64,000 nucleotides of DNA. Source: Albidovulum sediminicola. Lineage in GTDB: Bacteria > Pseudomonadota > Alphaproteobacteria > Rhodobacterales > Rhodobacteraceae. The notes beneath the pieces were generated by a model. That model had not been told where the DNA came from. It did no database searches and saw only the letters and a list, made by a program, of their open reading frames with translations. The position numbers were made by a program, and so were the translations under genes. Positions 9,318 through 20,069 of the stretch are shown one piece after another. The stretch is from assembly GCF_025751575.1 (NCBI RefSeq), contig NZ_JAOWLA010000010.1, positions 1 to 64,000 of the forward strand. Direction: 5' to 3'. The first letter of the stretch is position 1. Each line of letters opens with the position of its first letter.

Positions 9318-10622
9318 ATGATCCCCCGCTACAGCCGCCCCGAAATGGTCGCCATCTGGTCGCCCGAAACGAAATTCCGCATCTGGTACGAAATCGAGGC
9401 CCATGCCTGCGACGCCCAGGCCGCGCTCGGCGTGATCCCGAAGGCCAACGCCGAAGCCGTCTGGCGCGCCAAGGACGTGGAGTTCGACGTCGCCCGCATC
9501 GACGAGATCGAGGCGGTGACGAAACACGACGTGATCGCCTTCCTCACCCACCTGGCCGAACACATCGGGTCCGAGGACGCGCGCTTCGTCCACCAGGGCA
9601 TGACCTCGTCCGACGTTCTGGACACCACGTTCAACATCCAGCTCGTGCGCGCCGCCGACATCCTGCTGGCCGACATGGACCGGGTTCTGGCCGCGCTGAA
9701 GAACCGCGCCTTTGAGCACAAGGACACCGTGCGCATCGGCCGGTCCCACGGCATCCATGCCGAACCGACGACCATGGGCCTGACGTTTGCGCGCTTCTAC
9801 GCCGAGATGGACCGCAACAAGGCCCGGCTTGCTGCCGCACGGGACGAGGTCGCGACCGGTGCGATCTCCGGCGCCGTCGGCACCTTCGCCAATATCGACC
9901 CCGCGGTCGAGGAACATGTCTGCGCGCAACTGGGCCTGCGCCCGGAGCCGATCTCGACCCAGGTCATCCCGCGCGACCGCCACGCAATGTTCTTTGCCAC
10001 GCTCGGCGTCATCGCCTCCTCGATCGAGAACGTCGCGATCGAGATTCGCCACATGCAGCGCACCGAGGTTCTGGAGGCGGAGGAATACTTCTCCCCCGGC
10101 CAGAAGGGATCCTCGGCAATGCCGCACAAACGGAACCCGGTTCTGACCGAAAACCTGACGGGCCTTGCCCGCCTGGTGCGCATGGCCGTGGTGCCCGCGA
10201 TGGAAAACGTGGCCCTTTGGCACGAGCGCGACATCTCCCACTCCTCGGTCGAACGCGGCATCGGTCCGGACACGACAATCACGCTCGACTTCGCCCTGAA
10301 CCGCTTGGCCGGTGTGATCGAGAAGCTGGTCGTCTACCCCGAAAACATGCTGAAGAACATGAACAAGTTCAAAGGCCTGGTCATGTCCCAGCGGGTGCTT
10401 CTGGCGCTGACCCAGGCCGGCGTCAGCCGTGAGGACGCCTATCGTCTGGTGCAGCGCAACGCCATGAAGGTCTGGGAACAGGGCAAGGATTTCCGCGAGG
10501 AACTGCTGGCAGATGCCGAGGTGACCGCCGCCCTGTCCCCCGCCGAGATCGAGGAAAAGTTCGACTTGGGCTATCACACCAAGCACGTCGACACCATCTT
10601 CGCGCGCGTCTTCGGCGCCTGA
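9318..10622 (+). CDS. purB: Adenylosuccinate lyase
   Basis: This 434-residue enzyme of the fumarase/aspartase superfamily catalyses two steps of purine synthesis, splitting SAICAR and adenylosuccinate with release of fumarate. The superfamily signature GSSAMPHKRNP is at 264-274. The catalytic His region GRSHGIHAEPTT is at 141-152, and the MTSSDV loop is at 95-100. The length is right for the bacterial enzyme. A strong intrinsic terminator follows 24 bases after the stop. The gene is transcribed alone and divergently from the small secreted protein. Confidence 0.97.
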   Translation: MIPRYSRPEMVAIWSPETKFRIWYEIEAHACDAQAALGVIPKANAEAVWRAKDVEFDVARIDEIEAVTKHDVIAFLTHLAEHIGSEDARFVHQGMTSSDVLDTTFNIQLVRAADILLADMDRVLAALKNRAFEHKDTVRIGRSHGIHAEPTTMGLTFARFYAEMDRNKARLAAARDEVATGAISGAVGTFANIDPAVEEHVCAQLGLRPEPISTQVIPRDRHAMFFATLGVIASSIENVAIEIRHMQRTEVLEAEEYFSPGQKGSSAMPHKRNPVLTENLTGLARLVRMAVVPAMENVALWHERDISHSSVERGIGPDTTITLDFALNRLAGVIEKLVVYPENMLKNMNKFKGLVMSQRVLLALTQAGVSREDAYRLVQRNAMKVWEQGKDFREELLADAEVTAALSPAEIEEKFDLGYHTKHVDTIFARVFGA

Positions 10623-10645
10623 TTCCGGTCACACGATTGCGTGAG

Positions 10646-10672
10646 AACCGCCGGCCCGCCGGCGGTTTTTCT
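10646..10672 (+). terminator. Intrinsic terminator of purB
   Basis: The nine-base stem AACCGCCGG/CCGGCGGTT with a four-base loop is followed by a run of T residues. It lies 24 bases after the purB stop and should separate purB from the small gene at 10725. Confidence 0.88.
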
Positions 10673-10724
10673 TTGTGTTCAGTCCCTCCGCTGGCAAAGT
10701 TTCTCAATTCGGAAGGAGGACGCC

Positions 10725-10892
10725 ATGAAGACGAAGGCCATTCTTGCTGTCTTCGCCCTGTTTGCCGCGATGTCGCCCGCCCTGGCAGTGGCCGAAGGAT
10801 GCAGCCACGACCAGCGCAGCGCCGAGATCAGCTGCGCCGAGGGCTCGACCTGGGATGCCGCGACCCAGCGTTGCATCGTGATTTCGAGCTAG
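10725..10892 (+). CDS. Small secreted cysteine-containing protein (55 aa)
   Basis: A 55-codon gene with a very strong ribosome binding site (GGAAGGAGG) five to six bases before its ATG. It encodes a signal peptide (MKTKAILAVFALFAAMSPALA) and a mature peptide of about 33 residues with three cysteines, in EGCSHDQ, ISCAEGS and QRCIVIS. The CxxG-T-WD-x-x-x-x-x-C spacing resembles a chitin-binding type 2 (CBM14) half motif, but the peptide is too short to be sure. Genes like this sit behind purB in other Rhodobacteraceae as far as I recall. The role is unknown. The terminator between purB and this gene implies its own promoter or readthrough. Confidence 0.7.
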   Translation: MKTKAILAVFALFAAMSPALAVAEGCSHDQRSAEISCAEGSTWDAATQRCIVISS

Positions 10893-10955
10893 GACTAAGG
10901 GCACATTAACCGCCGTCTGCGACCCTGCGCTCATCGCCGAGCCTGGAGGGTCCAT

Positions 10956-11996
10956 ATGACGATGATCGCCACCACCGCCCCCGCGCCAGACGCGGGCCTG
11001 TCCCTTTCGGGGCGCGAGAAGGCGGCCGTGATCGTGCGCCTGCTGCTGTCGGAGGGCGCGGAACCGCCGCTTCAGGCCCTTCCCGACCACATGCAGGCGG
11101 CGCTGACCGAACAGATCGGACGGATGCGGAGCGTGGATCGGCCCACGCTGCGCGCGGTGGTCGAGGATTTCTGCGCCAGCATCGAATCGGTGGGGCTCTC
11201 CTTCCCCGGCGGGATCGAGGGGGCACTTGGGATGCTCGGCGACCATATCTCGGCCGATGCCGCCAGCCGCCTGCGCCGCCTTGCCAACGCCTCGGATGCC
11301 GCCGACCCCTGGGTCCGTCTCGCGGGTCAGCCGCCCGAACGGCTCATGCCCGTGCTTGAACGGGAAGCGGTTGAGGTCGGCGCGGTGCTGCTGTCGAAAT
11401 TGCCGGTCGCGCGCGCGGCGGAGCTTCTGGGGCTCCTCCCGGGGGAGCGTGCCCGGCGGCTGGCCTTCGCGGTGTCGCAGACCGGATCGGTCGCGCCCGA
11501 GACCGTGCGCCGGATCGGGCAGGCGCTGGCGCAGGACCTGGAGGCCCAGCCCTCCCGCGCGTTCGACGCCTCGCCGGGCGAGCGCATGGGGGCAATCCTG
11601 AACCTGTCGGCCTCGGCCACCCGGGACGAGGTGCTCAGGGCGCTCGACGAAGAGGACAGGGACTTCGCCACGGCGGTCCGCAAGTCGATCTTCACATTCG
11701 CAGATGTTCCCGCCCGGCTGGACCCGCGCGACGTGCCCAAGGCGGTCCGTGGGGTCGATCAGGCGGTACTGGTGCGCGCGCTCGCGGGTGCCTCCGGGGA
11801 TCAGGAAGCTGCGGCGGAGTTCATCCTGTCCGCCCTTTCACAGCGCATGGCCGCGACCTTGCGGGAAGAGATGGCAGACCTCGGCAAGGTCCGGGAGAAA
11901 GACGCGGAGGCCGCGCAGACCGAACTCGTGGGGGCCGTGCGCGACCTTGTCGCGGCGGGAGAGATCCGCCTGAAGACCGAGGCGGAGGACGACTGA
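10956..11996 (+). CDS. fliG: FliG-like flagellar motor switch protein (orphan)
   Basis: This 346-residue protein has the FliG pattern: an N-terminal KAAVIVRLLLSEG segment, a middle domain with AVEVGAVLLSKLPVARAAELLGLLP (an ARM-like EHPQ-region equivalent), and a C-terminal domain with RKSIFTFADVPARLDPRDV. The latter matches the charged torque-generating helix region of FliG (the FEDI/LDDR part). FliG forms the rotor C-ring and meets MotA. An SD (GGAGGG) precedes the ATG at 10956. No other flagellar gene is in the window, so it is an orphan copy. Similarity in the N-terminal domain is weaker than in the C-terminal domain. Confidence 0.75.
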   Translation: MTMIATTAPAPDAGLSLSGREKAAVIVRLLLSEGAEPPLQALPDHMQAALTEQIGRMRSVDRPTLRAVVEDFCASIESVGLSFPGGIEGALGMLGDHISADAASRLRRLANASDAADPWVRLAGQPPERLMPVLEREAVEVGAVLLSKLPVARAAELLGLLPGERARRLAFAVSQTGSVAPETVRRIGQALAQDLEAQPSRAFDASPGERMGAILNLSASATRDEVLRALDEEDRDFATAVRKSIFTFADVPARLDPRDVPKAVRGVDQAVLVRALAGASGDQEAAAEFILSALSQRMAATLREEMADLGKVREKDAEAAQTELVGAVRDLVAAGEIRLKTEAEDD

Positions 11997-12042
11997 CGCC
12001 CTGAGAAACGCGCAAGCCGCCGTGCTTTCGGGGCGCGGCCGC

Positions 12043-12747
12043 TCAGCGCAGGACCGCTGCGGCAAGGATGCGGCCCGGACCGGTTGCCTGGACGATCACC
12101 ACGACCTCCTCCGGCCCGGCAATCTTTAGCCTGCGATGGAAGGGTTCGCGGCCATCCCATTTACCGACCGCGGTCCAGTCGGTCACGATGTGCGAATAGG
12201 TGATGGAGCGTCCGGCATTTTCCCCCCGATCGATGGCAACCGTGGCGGTGGGACGCACCCGTACCAATTGGACGACCATGTCTTGGGGCACCGTCGCCTG
12301 TGCGCGCGCCGTCACGGACACCGCATCGCCCGACCGCTCCAACTGCAGTGAGACGGGATCGGGAATCCCCGACAGGCGCCGGACAGCCTTGTCGAGCGCC
12401 CCGGCGCGAACGCCGACAACGTGATCCATGCCGCCAACGATCATTTGCGGGGTGTAGATCATCCGCACCCCGGCCTTGCGGGCATAGGCCCGCTGGCGAT
12501 CCGCGAACTTGGCCTGGCCGAAGGTGTCCTTCCAGCCGATGTAGTCCCAATAGTCGACATGCAGCGCCAGCGGCAAGACATCCGACCGCCCCGCCATCGA
12601 CTGCAAAAGCGCATCCGCCGGCGGGCAGGACGAACAGCCTTGCGAGGTATAAAGCTCGATCACGACCGGGCTTTCCCCCGCCCCCGACGAGGAAGGAAGA
12701 CAGAGGCCAGAGAGCAGGCAGAAGGCAATCGACAGAAGAAGGCGCAT
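12043..12747 (-). CDS. DUF1223 family secreted thioredoxin-like protein
   Basis: This 234-residue protein carries a signal peptide (MRLLLSIAFCLLSGLCLPSS) and then VVIELYTSQGCSSCPPADALL, with the CxxC pair Cys38/Cys41 typical of DUF1223. The family has a thioredoxin-like fold and is found in the periplasm of Proteobacteria without an assigned reaction. VDYWDYIGWKDTFG and RMIYTPQMIVGG are further family motifs. The frame is open 40 codons further upstream. I start at 12747 because the signal peptide begins there, although the ribosome binding site is weak. The gene is convergent with fliG and divergent from acnA. Confidence 0.85.
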   Translation of the reverse strand: MRLLLSIAFCLLSGLCLPSSSGAGESPVVIELYTSQGCSSCPPADALLQSMAGRSDVLPLALHVDYWDYIGWKDTFGQAKFADRQRAYARKAGVRMIYTPQMIVGGMDHVVGVRAGALDKAVRRLSGIPDPVSLQLERSGDAVSVTARAQATVPQDMVVQLVRVRPTATVAIDRGENAGRSITYSHIVTDWTAVGKWDGREPFHRRLKIAGPEEVVVIVQATGPGRILAAAVLR

Positions 12748-12856
12748 CAGGAAGGTCCGCAGGCGTTTTTTCCGTGATAGGCTTTTGCGACGATTTTGGC
12801 CAATCAAGGATGCGCGAGAGGTCCGAAGGCATGCCACGGCGGGTCTTCCCGAAAGA

Positions 12857-12878
12857 ATTGTGCACAATGGTATACAAA
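12857..12878. promoter_or_regulatory. Palindrome upstream of acnA, possible GntR-type operator
   Basis: The perfect 12-bp palindrome ATTGTGCACAAT at 12857-12868 is followed at once by GGTATACAAA, which holds a second palindromic core (GTATAC) flanked by a similar ACAA half. The TTGT...ACAA half-sites are of the type bound by GntR-family regulators. The site lies about 94 bases before the acnA ATG and 110 bases before the divergent DUF1223 start, so it could serve either. The binding protein is unknown. Confidence 0.4.
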
Positions 12879-12893
12879 AAACTGTAACACCTC

Positions 12894-12922
12894 TTGATCC
12901 GCGACTTCCGTTGCGGCATTAG
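12894..12922 (+). promoter_or_regulatory. Possible sigma70-type promoter of acnA
   Basis: TTGATC and CATTAG are separated by 17 bases, about 40 bases before the acnA ATG. The match to the -10 consensus is poor, and the call rests mostly on position and spacing. Confidence 0.3.
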
Positions 12923-12961
12923 CCTTTCAAGTCTCACGTTGACCGCAGGAGGGAGTCCTCG

Positions 12962-15652
<2,691 letters not shown>

Positions 15653-15675
15653 GCGACACACACCGAAATCCCGGA

Positions 15676-15701
15676 AGGCCCCGCTTCGGCGGGGCTTTCT
15701 T
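15676..15701 (+). terminator. Intrinsic terminator of acnA
   Basis: The stem GCCCCGC/GCGGGGC closes a TTCG tetraloop and is followed by a short T-rich stretch (CTTTCTTGTTT). It lies 24 bases after the acnA stop. Confidence 0.85.
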
Positions 15702-15765
15702 GTTTCGCGGGATCGGGCGAAGCGTCCGGACGTGCTATCCTGCCGCCTTAGAAAGGAGCAGAGAC

Positions 15766-16068
15766 ATGATCATCCGTATCTTTCGCGTCACCGTCGAAGA
15801 CGGCAAGGAAGCCGAGTTTGAGCGCTTCTTCCTCGACACCGCGCTGCCCCTGGTCAAGAGCCAGCCGGGCATCGTTTCGGTCACGCCAGGCCTGCCGCGA
15901 CCCGAAACGCCGAACGAGTTCTGCATGGTGATGGTCTGGAGCGACGTTGACGCGATCAAGGCCTTCGCGGGCGAAAACTGGCAGCAGCCGCATATCCACC
16001 CCGACGAGGCGGGGCTGATCCGGGAACGGTCGCTCCACCACTACAACTTGAGCCAGTTGCTCACCTAG
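15766..16068 (+). CDS. Antibiotic biosynthesis monooxygenase (ABM) domain protein
   Basis: This 100-residue protein forms a single ABM-type dimeric alpha/beta barrel unit. It opens MIIRIFRVTVEDGKEAEFERF, has KSQPGIVSVTPGLP in the middle and DVDAIKAFAGENWQQPHI further on. Such proteins act as small monooxygenases, heme-degrading enzymes or stress proteins, and the sequence does not tell which. The frame is open upstream, but the ATG at 15766 follows GAAAGGAG by seven bases and begins the domain. It ends eight bases before the convergent ccmG stop. Confidence 0.7.
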   Translation: MIIRIFRVTVEDGKEAEFERFFLDTALPLVKSQPGIVSVTPGLPRPETPNEFCMVMVWSDVDAIKAFAGENWQQPHIHPDEAGLIRERSLHHYNLSQLLT

Positions 16069-16076
16069 AGGCGGTG

Positions 16077-16622
16077 TCAGCCGTCCTTGCCCAGCGCCTT
16101 TTCAAGTTCGGGCAGGAAGCGCTGCTGGTAGTCGGCCCCGATCAGCGGACCGATGAACTTGAACAGAACCGTACCGTCCCCGCCCACGATGAAGGTCTCG
16201 GGCGGCGCCGTCACGCCCCAGTCGATCGAACGCCGCCCCGAGGGGTCGGAGACCACCCCGATGAAGGGGTCGCCCTCCTCGTTCAGGTACTCGGTCGCCT
16301 TGGCGTCGTCGTCGCGGATATTCACACCGATGATCCGCACCCCGTTTGCCGCCAGGTCCTTCAGTTTGGGATGCTCGGCCCGGCAGGGCGGGCACCAGGT
16401 GGCCCAGAAGTTCACCAGCGTCACCTCGCCCGTCCGCAGGTCGGCGTCGGTGGCGAAGCTGAAACCCGCCAGTTCAGTCCCGCCCAGTTCGGGCGCGGGC
16501 TGGCCGATGAAGGTGGAGGGAAGCTCGTTCGGGTTGTCGCGCCCCATGCCCCAGTAGAAAGTGGCGGCAAGCGCCGCGAAGATCACCGGGGGCAGGATCA
16601 CGAGAGGGGAAATCCTAGCCAT
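16077..16622 (-). CDS. ccmG: Thiol:disulfide interchange protein CcmG (DsbE)
   Basis: This 181-residue membrane-anchored periplasmic thioredoxin keeps apocytochrome c cysteines reduced for heme attachment. The single N-terminal anchor is ISPLVILPPVIFAALAATFY. The active site WCPPC has Cys77 and Cys80 within VTLVNFWATWCPPCRAEHP. The GVTAPPETF motif with the cis-proline is characteristic of CcmG. The start at 16622 is inside the end of ccmD, an eight-base overlap. A start ten codons further up is possible but would lie deep in ccmD. It is the last gene of the ccmA-B-C-D-G run. Confidence 0.93.
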   Translation of the reverse strand: MARISPLVILPPVIFAALAATFYWGMGRDNPNELPSTFIGQPAPELGGTELAGFSFATDADLRTGEVTLVNFWATWCPPCRAEHPKLKDLAANGVRIIGVNIRDDDAKATEYLNEEGDPFIGVVSDPSGRRSIDWGVTAPPETFIVGGDGTVLFKFIGPLIGADYQQRFLPELEKALGKDG

Positions 16623-16770
16623 TCTTCGACATCCGTTTTTCCTGCGCCTCAAGCGCGCGCTTGACCCGCGCGCCCTTCGTCAGCGTCAGCGCCACGAGCC
16701 CCAGAACCAGAAGGACGGTCACGCCATAGGCCGCGAGCACCGTTCCCGCGTATTTGCCAAGCTCGACCAT
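16615..16770 (-). CDS. ccmD: Heme exporter protein CcmD
   Basis: This 51-residue single-span membrane protein opens MVELGKYAGTVLAAYGVTVL and continues with a hydrophobic stretch and a basic tail (KGARVKRALEAQEKR). That is the usual shape of CcmD, the small subunit that helps release holo-CcmE from the CcmABC complex. The ATG overlaps the ccmC stop by one base (TGATG), and the stop lies inside the start of ccmG. Gene order supports the call more than sequence does, as CcmD is poorly conserved. Confidence 0.88.
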   Translation of the reverse strand: MVELGKYAGTVLAAYGVTVLLVLGLVALTLTKGARVKRALEAQEKRMSKNG

Positions 16771-17498
16771 CACGCCATCCTTTCCCGCGCTTCAAGCGCG
16801 CGCAGGCGCCGCTTGCGGATCTCGGTCCGGGTGCGGATCAGCACCAGGGAGACGAACAGAAGCCCGAACCCGATGATGGAGACCCAGAGCGGCCAGGCAT
16901 AGACATCGGCCACATGTTCCTCCTGGTCGAGCGACAGCGAGGAACCCTGGTGCAGACCCTGGTTCCAGAAGAGGACCGCGTAGCGCGAGATGACCGCGAA
17001 GACAGAGCCCACGAGACACAGGACCGAGGTCAGGTCGGCCGCGGTGTCCGGGTCCTCGATCGCCTCCCACAGCGCGATGTAGCCAAGGTAGAAGAGGAAC
17101 AGGATCAGGAAGGCCGTCAGCCGCGGGTCCCAAGCCCACCAGGTGCCCCACATAGGCTGGCCCCAGATCGCGCCGGTGAACAAGCCGATCAGCGTCATGG
17201 TCGTTCCGATCGGCGCCGCGGCCTTGGCGGCCAGCACCGAGACATGGTGGCGCCGGATCAGCCAGACGAGCGAGGCGGCCAGCATCATGAACCAGGTGCC
17301 CGTGGCCATGATGGCGGCAGGCACATGGATGTAGATTATCTTGACCGTCGATCCCATGCGGAAATCGTCCGGCGTGAAGAAGAAGCCCCAGATCAGACCC
17401 GCTACCAGCGTGACGACGGCAAGCCCCGTCACCCAAGGCAGGGCCCAGGCCGAGGTCTGCATGAACTTCTTCGGGTTGGCGTATTCCCAGATCGACAT
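16770..17498 (-). CDS. ccmC: Heme export/handling protein CcmC
   Basis: This 242-residue, six-span membrane protein handles heme for cytochrome c maturation. The heme-handling tryptophan-rich motif WGTWWAWDPRLT starts at 117. A conserved His58 lies in IYIHVPAA, and a second histidine is in the later periplasmic loop (LDQEEHVADVYAWP), as expected for CcmC. The start MSIWEYANPKKF is typical of alphaproteobacterial CcmC. It is 55 bases downstream of ccmB and coupled to ccmD. Confidence 0.95.
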   Translation of the reverse strand: MSIWEYANPKKFMQTSAWALPWVTGLAVVTLVAGLIWGFFFTPDDFRMGSTVKIIYIHVPAAIMATGTWFMMLAASLVWLIRRHHVSVLAAKAAAPIGTTMTLIGLFTGAIWGQPMWGTWWAWDPRLTAFLILFLFYLGYIALWEAIEDPDTAADLTSVLCLVGSVFAVISRYAVLFWNQGLHQGSSLSLDQEEHVADVYAWPLWVSIIGFGLLFVSLVLIRTRTEIRKRRLRALEARERMA

Positions 17499-17553
17499 GG
17501 AAACTGACTAAATGCTCCGCTCGGCTGTCACAATAGGGTTCGCATGAACGTGA

Positions 17554-18210
17554 CTATCTCAGGTTGACGCGGATTGCCGCAGCCGCCGCGAAGGGCAGGA
17601 TGGCGATCGAGCCAAGGGTGATGCCGACGAGCATCAGGAAGGGTGTGGCCGTGGGCAACCCCTCCACCCCTCTGCGCACGCAATCGGCCCCGAAGATGAG
17701 GGTCGGGATATAGAGAGGCAGGACAAGCAGCGACAGCAGAAGCCCGCCGCGTTTCAGCCCGACGGTGAGTGCGGCCCCGAAGGCACCGATCATCGACAGC
17801 GCCGGGGTGCCGAGCGCGAGCGAGAGCGTCAGCCAGAAGAACCCCGGCACGGGCAGGTTCAGAAGGACGCCCAGGACCGGTGCCGCCAGCGTCAGCGGCA
17901 GCCCCGTGGTCAGCCAATGCGCGAGCGCCTTCGTCGCTGTCACCGTCTCAAGCGGGATCGGCGCCGTGGCCAGAAGGTCGAGCGTTCCATCCTCGTGGTC
18001 GAGCGCGAAGATCCGGTCGAGGGAAAGGAGGCAGGCCAGCAGCGCGCCGACCCAGAGGATGCCCGGCGCGATTCGGCCCAGCGTGCCGCCCTCGGGCCCG
18101 ACGCCGAAGGGCACGAGGATCGTGACGATGAGGAAGAAGGCGAGGCTGAGCCCGAAGCCGCCGCCGGCGCGCAGGGCCAGCGTGAGGTCACGCAGGAGGA
18201 GCGCGGTCAT
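17554..18210 (-). CDS. ccmB: Heme exporter protein CcmB (ABC permease)
   Basis: This 218-residue membrane protein with about six spans is the permease part of the CcmAB ABC complex, which uses ATP to free heme-loaded CcmE. Family features are LLLRDLTLALRAGG at the start, the LVPFGVGPEG region, SLDRIFALDHEDGTLDLL, and the end LPFAAAAAIRVNLR. It is separated from ccmA by 70 bases that hold a double-hairpin repeat, an odd insertion inside an otherwise tight operon. Confidence 0.94.
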   Translation of the reverse strand: MTALLLRDLTLALRAGGGFGLSLAFFLIVTILVPFGVGPEGGTLGRIAPGILWVGALLACLLSLDRIFALDHEDGTLDLLATAPIPLETVTATKALAHWLTTGLPLTLAAPVLGVLLNLPVPGFFWLTLSLALGTPALSMIGAFGAALTVGLKRGGLLLSLLVLPLYIPTLIFGADCVRRGVEGLPTATPFLMLVGITLGSIAILPFAAAAAIRVNLR

Positions 18211-18228
18211 GGCCGCCCTCCTGCCGCA

Positions 18229-18280
18229 GCGCCGGGGGCTCTGCCCCCGGACCCCCGGGATACTTCGGAAAAGAAGAAGA
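18229..18280 (+). repeat. Double-hairpin intergenic repeat, copy A (in the ccm operon)
   Basis: Read on the plus strand, GCCGGGGGC...GCCCCCGG forms a first hairpin. CCCCCGGG then leads to a second small palindrome, followed by ATACTTCGGAAAAGAAGAAG. The AAGAAGAAG end abuts the 3' end of ccmA, which is on the minus strand. Copies at 39297, 45841 and 50966 share the same order of parts; copy 39297 is nearly identical. It is probably a transcript-processing or attenuating element, since it lies between ccmA and ccmB. Confidence 0.75.
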
Positions 18281-18904
18281 TCATGCGAAAGCCTCGTCGA
18301 ACCCGCCGGGCGCCGGGGCGGCGGAGGCGGCGCGGAACGCTGTCAGGTCCAGCACCTCCGCCTCGGCGATGCCAAGGTCGATATGGGTCGCCATCAGCGC
18401 CGCACCGCCTTGGGCAAGATGGGCGCGCACAGCTCCGGCGAAAAGCGCGACCGAGGCCACATCGAGCGAGACCGTCGGTTCGTCGAGCAGCCAGAACCTG
18501 CGCCCGGTCACGAGGAGCCGCGCGAGCCCCAGACGGCGCTTCTGCCCGGCGGACAGGCTTTGGGCCGGACGTTCCGCCAGTGCCACGAGGTCCATCGCGC
18601 CAAGCGCCGGGGCAATGTCGCCGGTGCCGAAGATCCGCGCCCAGAAGCGGAGGTTCTCCGTCACGCTCAGCGTCGGCTTGATCCCGTCGGCATGGCCCGC
18701 GTAGGCGATGTCTTCGGGCGGCAGGCCGATGCTGCCCGAGAGCGGCGGCTGAAGCCCGGCGATGGTCCGAAGAAGCGTCGTCTTGCCGATGCCATTCGGC
18801 CCGCGCAGGACGAGGGCGCGGCCCGGCCCGAGGCGGAGGCTTACCCCGGTCAGGACCGGTAGGCCGCCGCGGGCAATCGAAAGGTCGGTAACGGTCAGTT
18901 CCAT
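18281..18904 (-). CDS. ccmA: Heme exporter ATP-binding protein CcmA
   Basis: This 207-residue ABC ATPase is the motor subunit of the CcmAB complex for cytochrome c maturation. Walker A is GPNGIGKT at 35-42, the signature is LSAGQ at 117-121 and Walker B is WLLDEP at 138-143. The H-loop is in MATHIDLG. The short length and the glycine-rich [13 protein letters not shown] start are typical of CcmA. It follows the Mth938-type gene by 39 bases, and its stop directly touches repeat copy A. Confidence 0.95.
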   Translation of the reverse strand: MELTVTDLSIARGGLPVLTGVSLRLGPGRALVLRGPNGIGKTTLLRTIAGLQPPLSGSIGLPPEDIAYAGHADGIKPTLSVTENLRFWARIFGTGDIAPALGAMDLVALAERPAQSLSAGQKRRLGLARLLVTGRRFWLLDEPTVSLDVASVALFAGAVRAHLAQGGAALMATHIDLGIAEAEVLDLTAFRAASAAPAPGGFDEAFA

Positions 18905-18943
18905 GGTGCCGGGTTAACCGATGCGGCGGGCTGGCGCAAAGCC

Positions 18944-19300
18944 TCAATCCACCGGAAGGAGCGCCGCGGCAATGCGCCGCCCTTCGGACAGAAGGACGTT
19001 GTAGGTGCGGCAGGCGGCGGGGCTGTCCATGATCTCCACCCCGAGGCCCGCGGCCTCGAGTTCGCGACGCAGCGCGGGCGGCAGGTGCGCGATCTCGCGC
19101 CCGGTGCCGACGAACAGCACGTCGATGCGGCCTGCGAGCGCGAAAAGCGGCGCGGGGTCGCCGTAGCCCTGCCAGAGGCGCGCGCCGGTGGCGGTGACGA
19201 GGACCGCGCCGTGAAGCACCTGGCCCGCGATGCGGAAGAACCCGGGGCCGTAGCTGTCGATGGGCTGCGCCTGTCCGTAATCGATTTCGCTGAGCGGCAC
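18944..19300 (-). CDS. Mth938-like domain protein (DUF498)
   Basis: The product has about 118 residues with the Mth938/DUF498 fold pattern: IDSYGPGFFRIAGQVLHGAVLV, DVLFVGTGREIAHLPPALR and the end TYNVLLSEGRRIAAALLPVD. The family occurs in bacteria, archaea and in eukaryotic NDUFAF3, a respiratory complex I assembly factor. In Rhodobacteraceae such genes lie between secDF and ccmA, and here one also precedes ccmA. No ATG fits the conserved start, so I take the GTG at 19300, with AGGA upstream. An ATG at 19363 would overlap the upstream gene. Confidence 0.8.
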   Translation of the reverse strand: MPLSEIDYGQAQPIDSYGPGFFRIAGQVLHGAVLVTATGARLWQGYGDPAPLFALAGRIDVLFVGTGREIAHLPPALRRELEAAGLGVEIMDSPAACRTYNVLLSEGRRIAAALLPVD

Positions 19301-19337
19301 GTTAGGGTCCTGCCTTCCTGGTCGGTCCGGGGCGAGC

Positions 19338-20069
19338 CTAACCGTTCCGGGCCGCCGCGCCAAGGTCGGCCGGTGTTCCCGGTCCGGGAAGCCAGGCCGC
19401 GTAGTCGCTGACCAGGAGATGCAGGGGCGGCTCGTCCTCCTCCACCTGCGCGAAGCGCCCGATCGGCTCGCGGAAGATGTTGTCGGTCTCGTCGTCGTTG
19501 ACGGTCGAGACCTCTCCGATCAGGACATCGCCGCCCTCGCCCCAAAAGGCGTGCCAGTCGCCGGGTCTGAGCGTTACGCTTTCTCCGGGGGCAAGCCGCA
19601 GCTTCTGGCCGGGCGCGTAGGTCTGACGGATGCCGTCGCACCAGACGGTGCCGCCACGGTCCTCGGCGAAGCGGCCCCGGTCGTCCGAGCCGTAAAGCTC
19701 CACAACGAGCGTCGCGCCACCCCGGTTGATGATGTCCTCGGCCTTGAGGAAATGGGTGTGCATCGGTGACAGTTGATCCTGGCGCGAGATCAGCAGCTTT
19801 TCGGCGTAGCACATGCCGCCGCCCCGCTTCAGGTCGCCGAGCAACCCGTTGCGCAGCGTGAACAGGAAAAGGCCCATGCGGTCGAAGTCGCCCGCGCCGT
19901 AGTCGGTGATGTCCCAGCCGCAGCGCGCGCTGATGACATGCGCCGCCTCGCCCGCCCTGGCGTGGAACGCCTCCGCCGTCCAGTAGGCAAAGGGGGGCAG
20001 GGTGAAGCCGAAACGGCGGATCATCTCATCCGCGCTCCGCATGATGTCGTTGATCCGCGACCGCTTCAT
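19338..20069 (-). CDS. D-lyxose isomerase family cupin enzyme
   Basis: This 243-residue cupin-fold protein belongs to the D-lyxose/D-mannose isomerase family (ketose-aldose isomerases). The metal site is visible as His104, His106 and Glu111 in MHTHFLKAEDI, plus His173 in GDWHAFWGE. MKRSRINDIMRSADEMIRRFGF is the typical start. The frame is open 20 codons further up, but I choose the ATG at 20069 because the conserved protein begins there. No sugar transporter or kinase gene adjoins it, so the substrate is inferred from family only. Confidence 0.8.
   Translation of the reverse strand: MKRSRINDIMRSADEMIRRFGFTLPPFAYWTAEAFHARAGEAAHVISARCGWDITDYGAGDFDRMGLFLFTLRNGLLGDLKRGGGMCYAEKLLISRQDQLSPMHTHFLKAEDIINRGGATLVVELYGSDDRGRFAEDRGGTVWCDGIRQTYAPGQKLRLAPGESVTLRPGDWHAFWGEGGDVLIGEVSTVNDDETDNIFREPIGRFAQVEEDEPPLHLLVSDYAAWLPGPGTPADLGAAARNG

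Noticed and set aside
8895-10586. 563-codon minus-strand frame across purB
   Set aside because: Only its last 115 codons look like a protein, with a signal peptide start at 9242; the rest is the shadow of purB.
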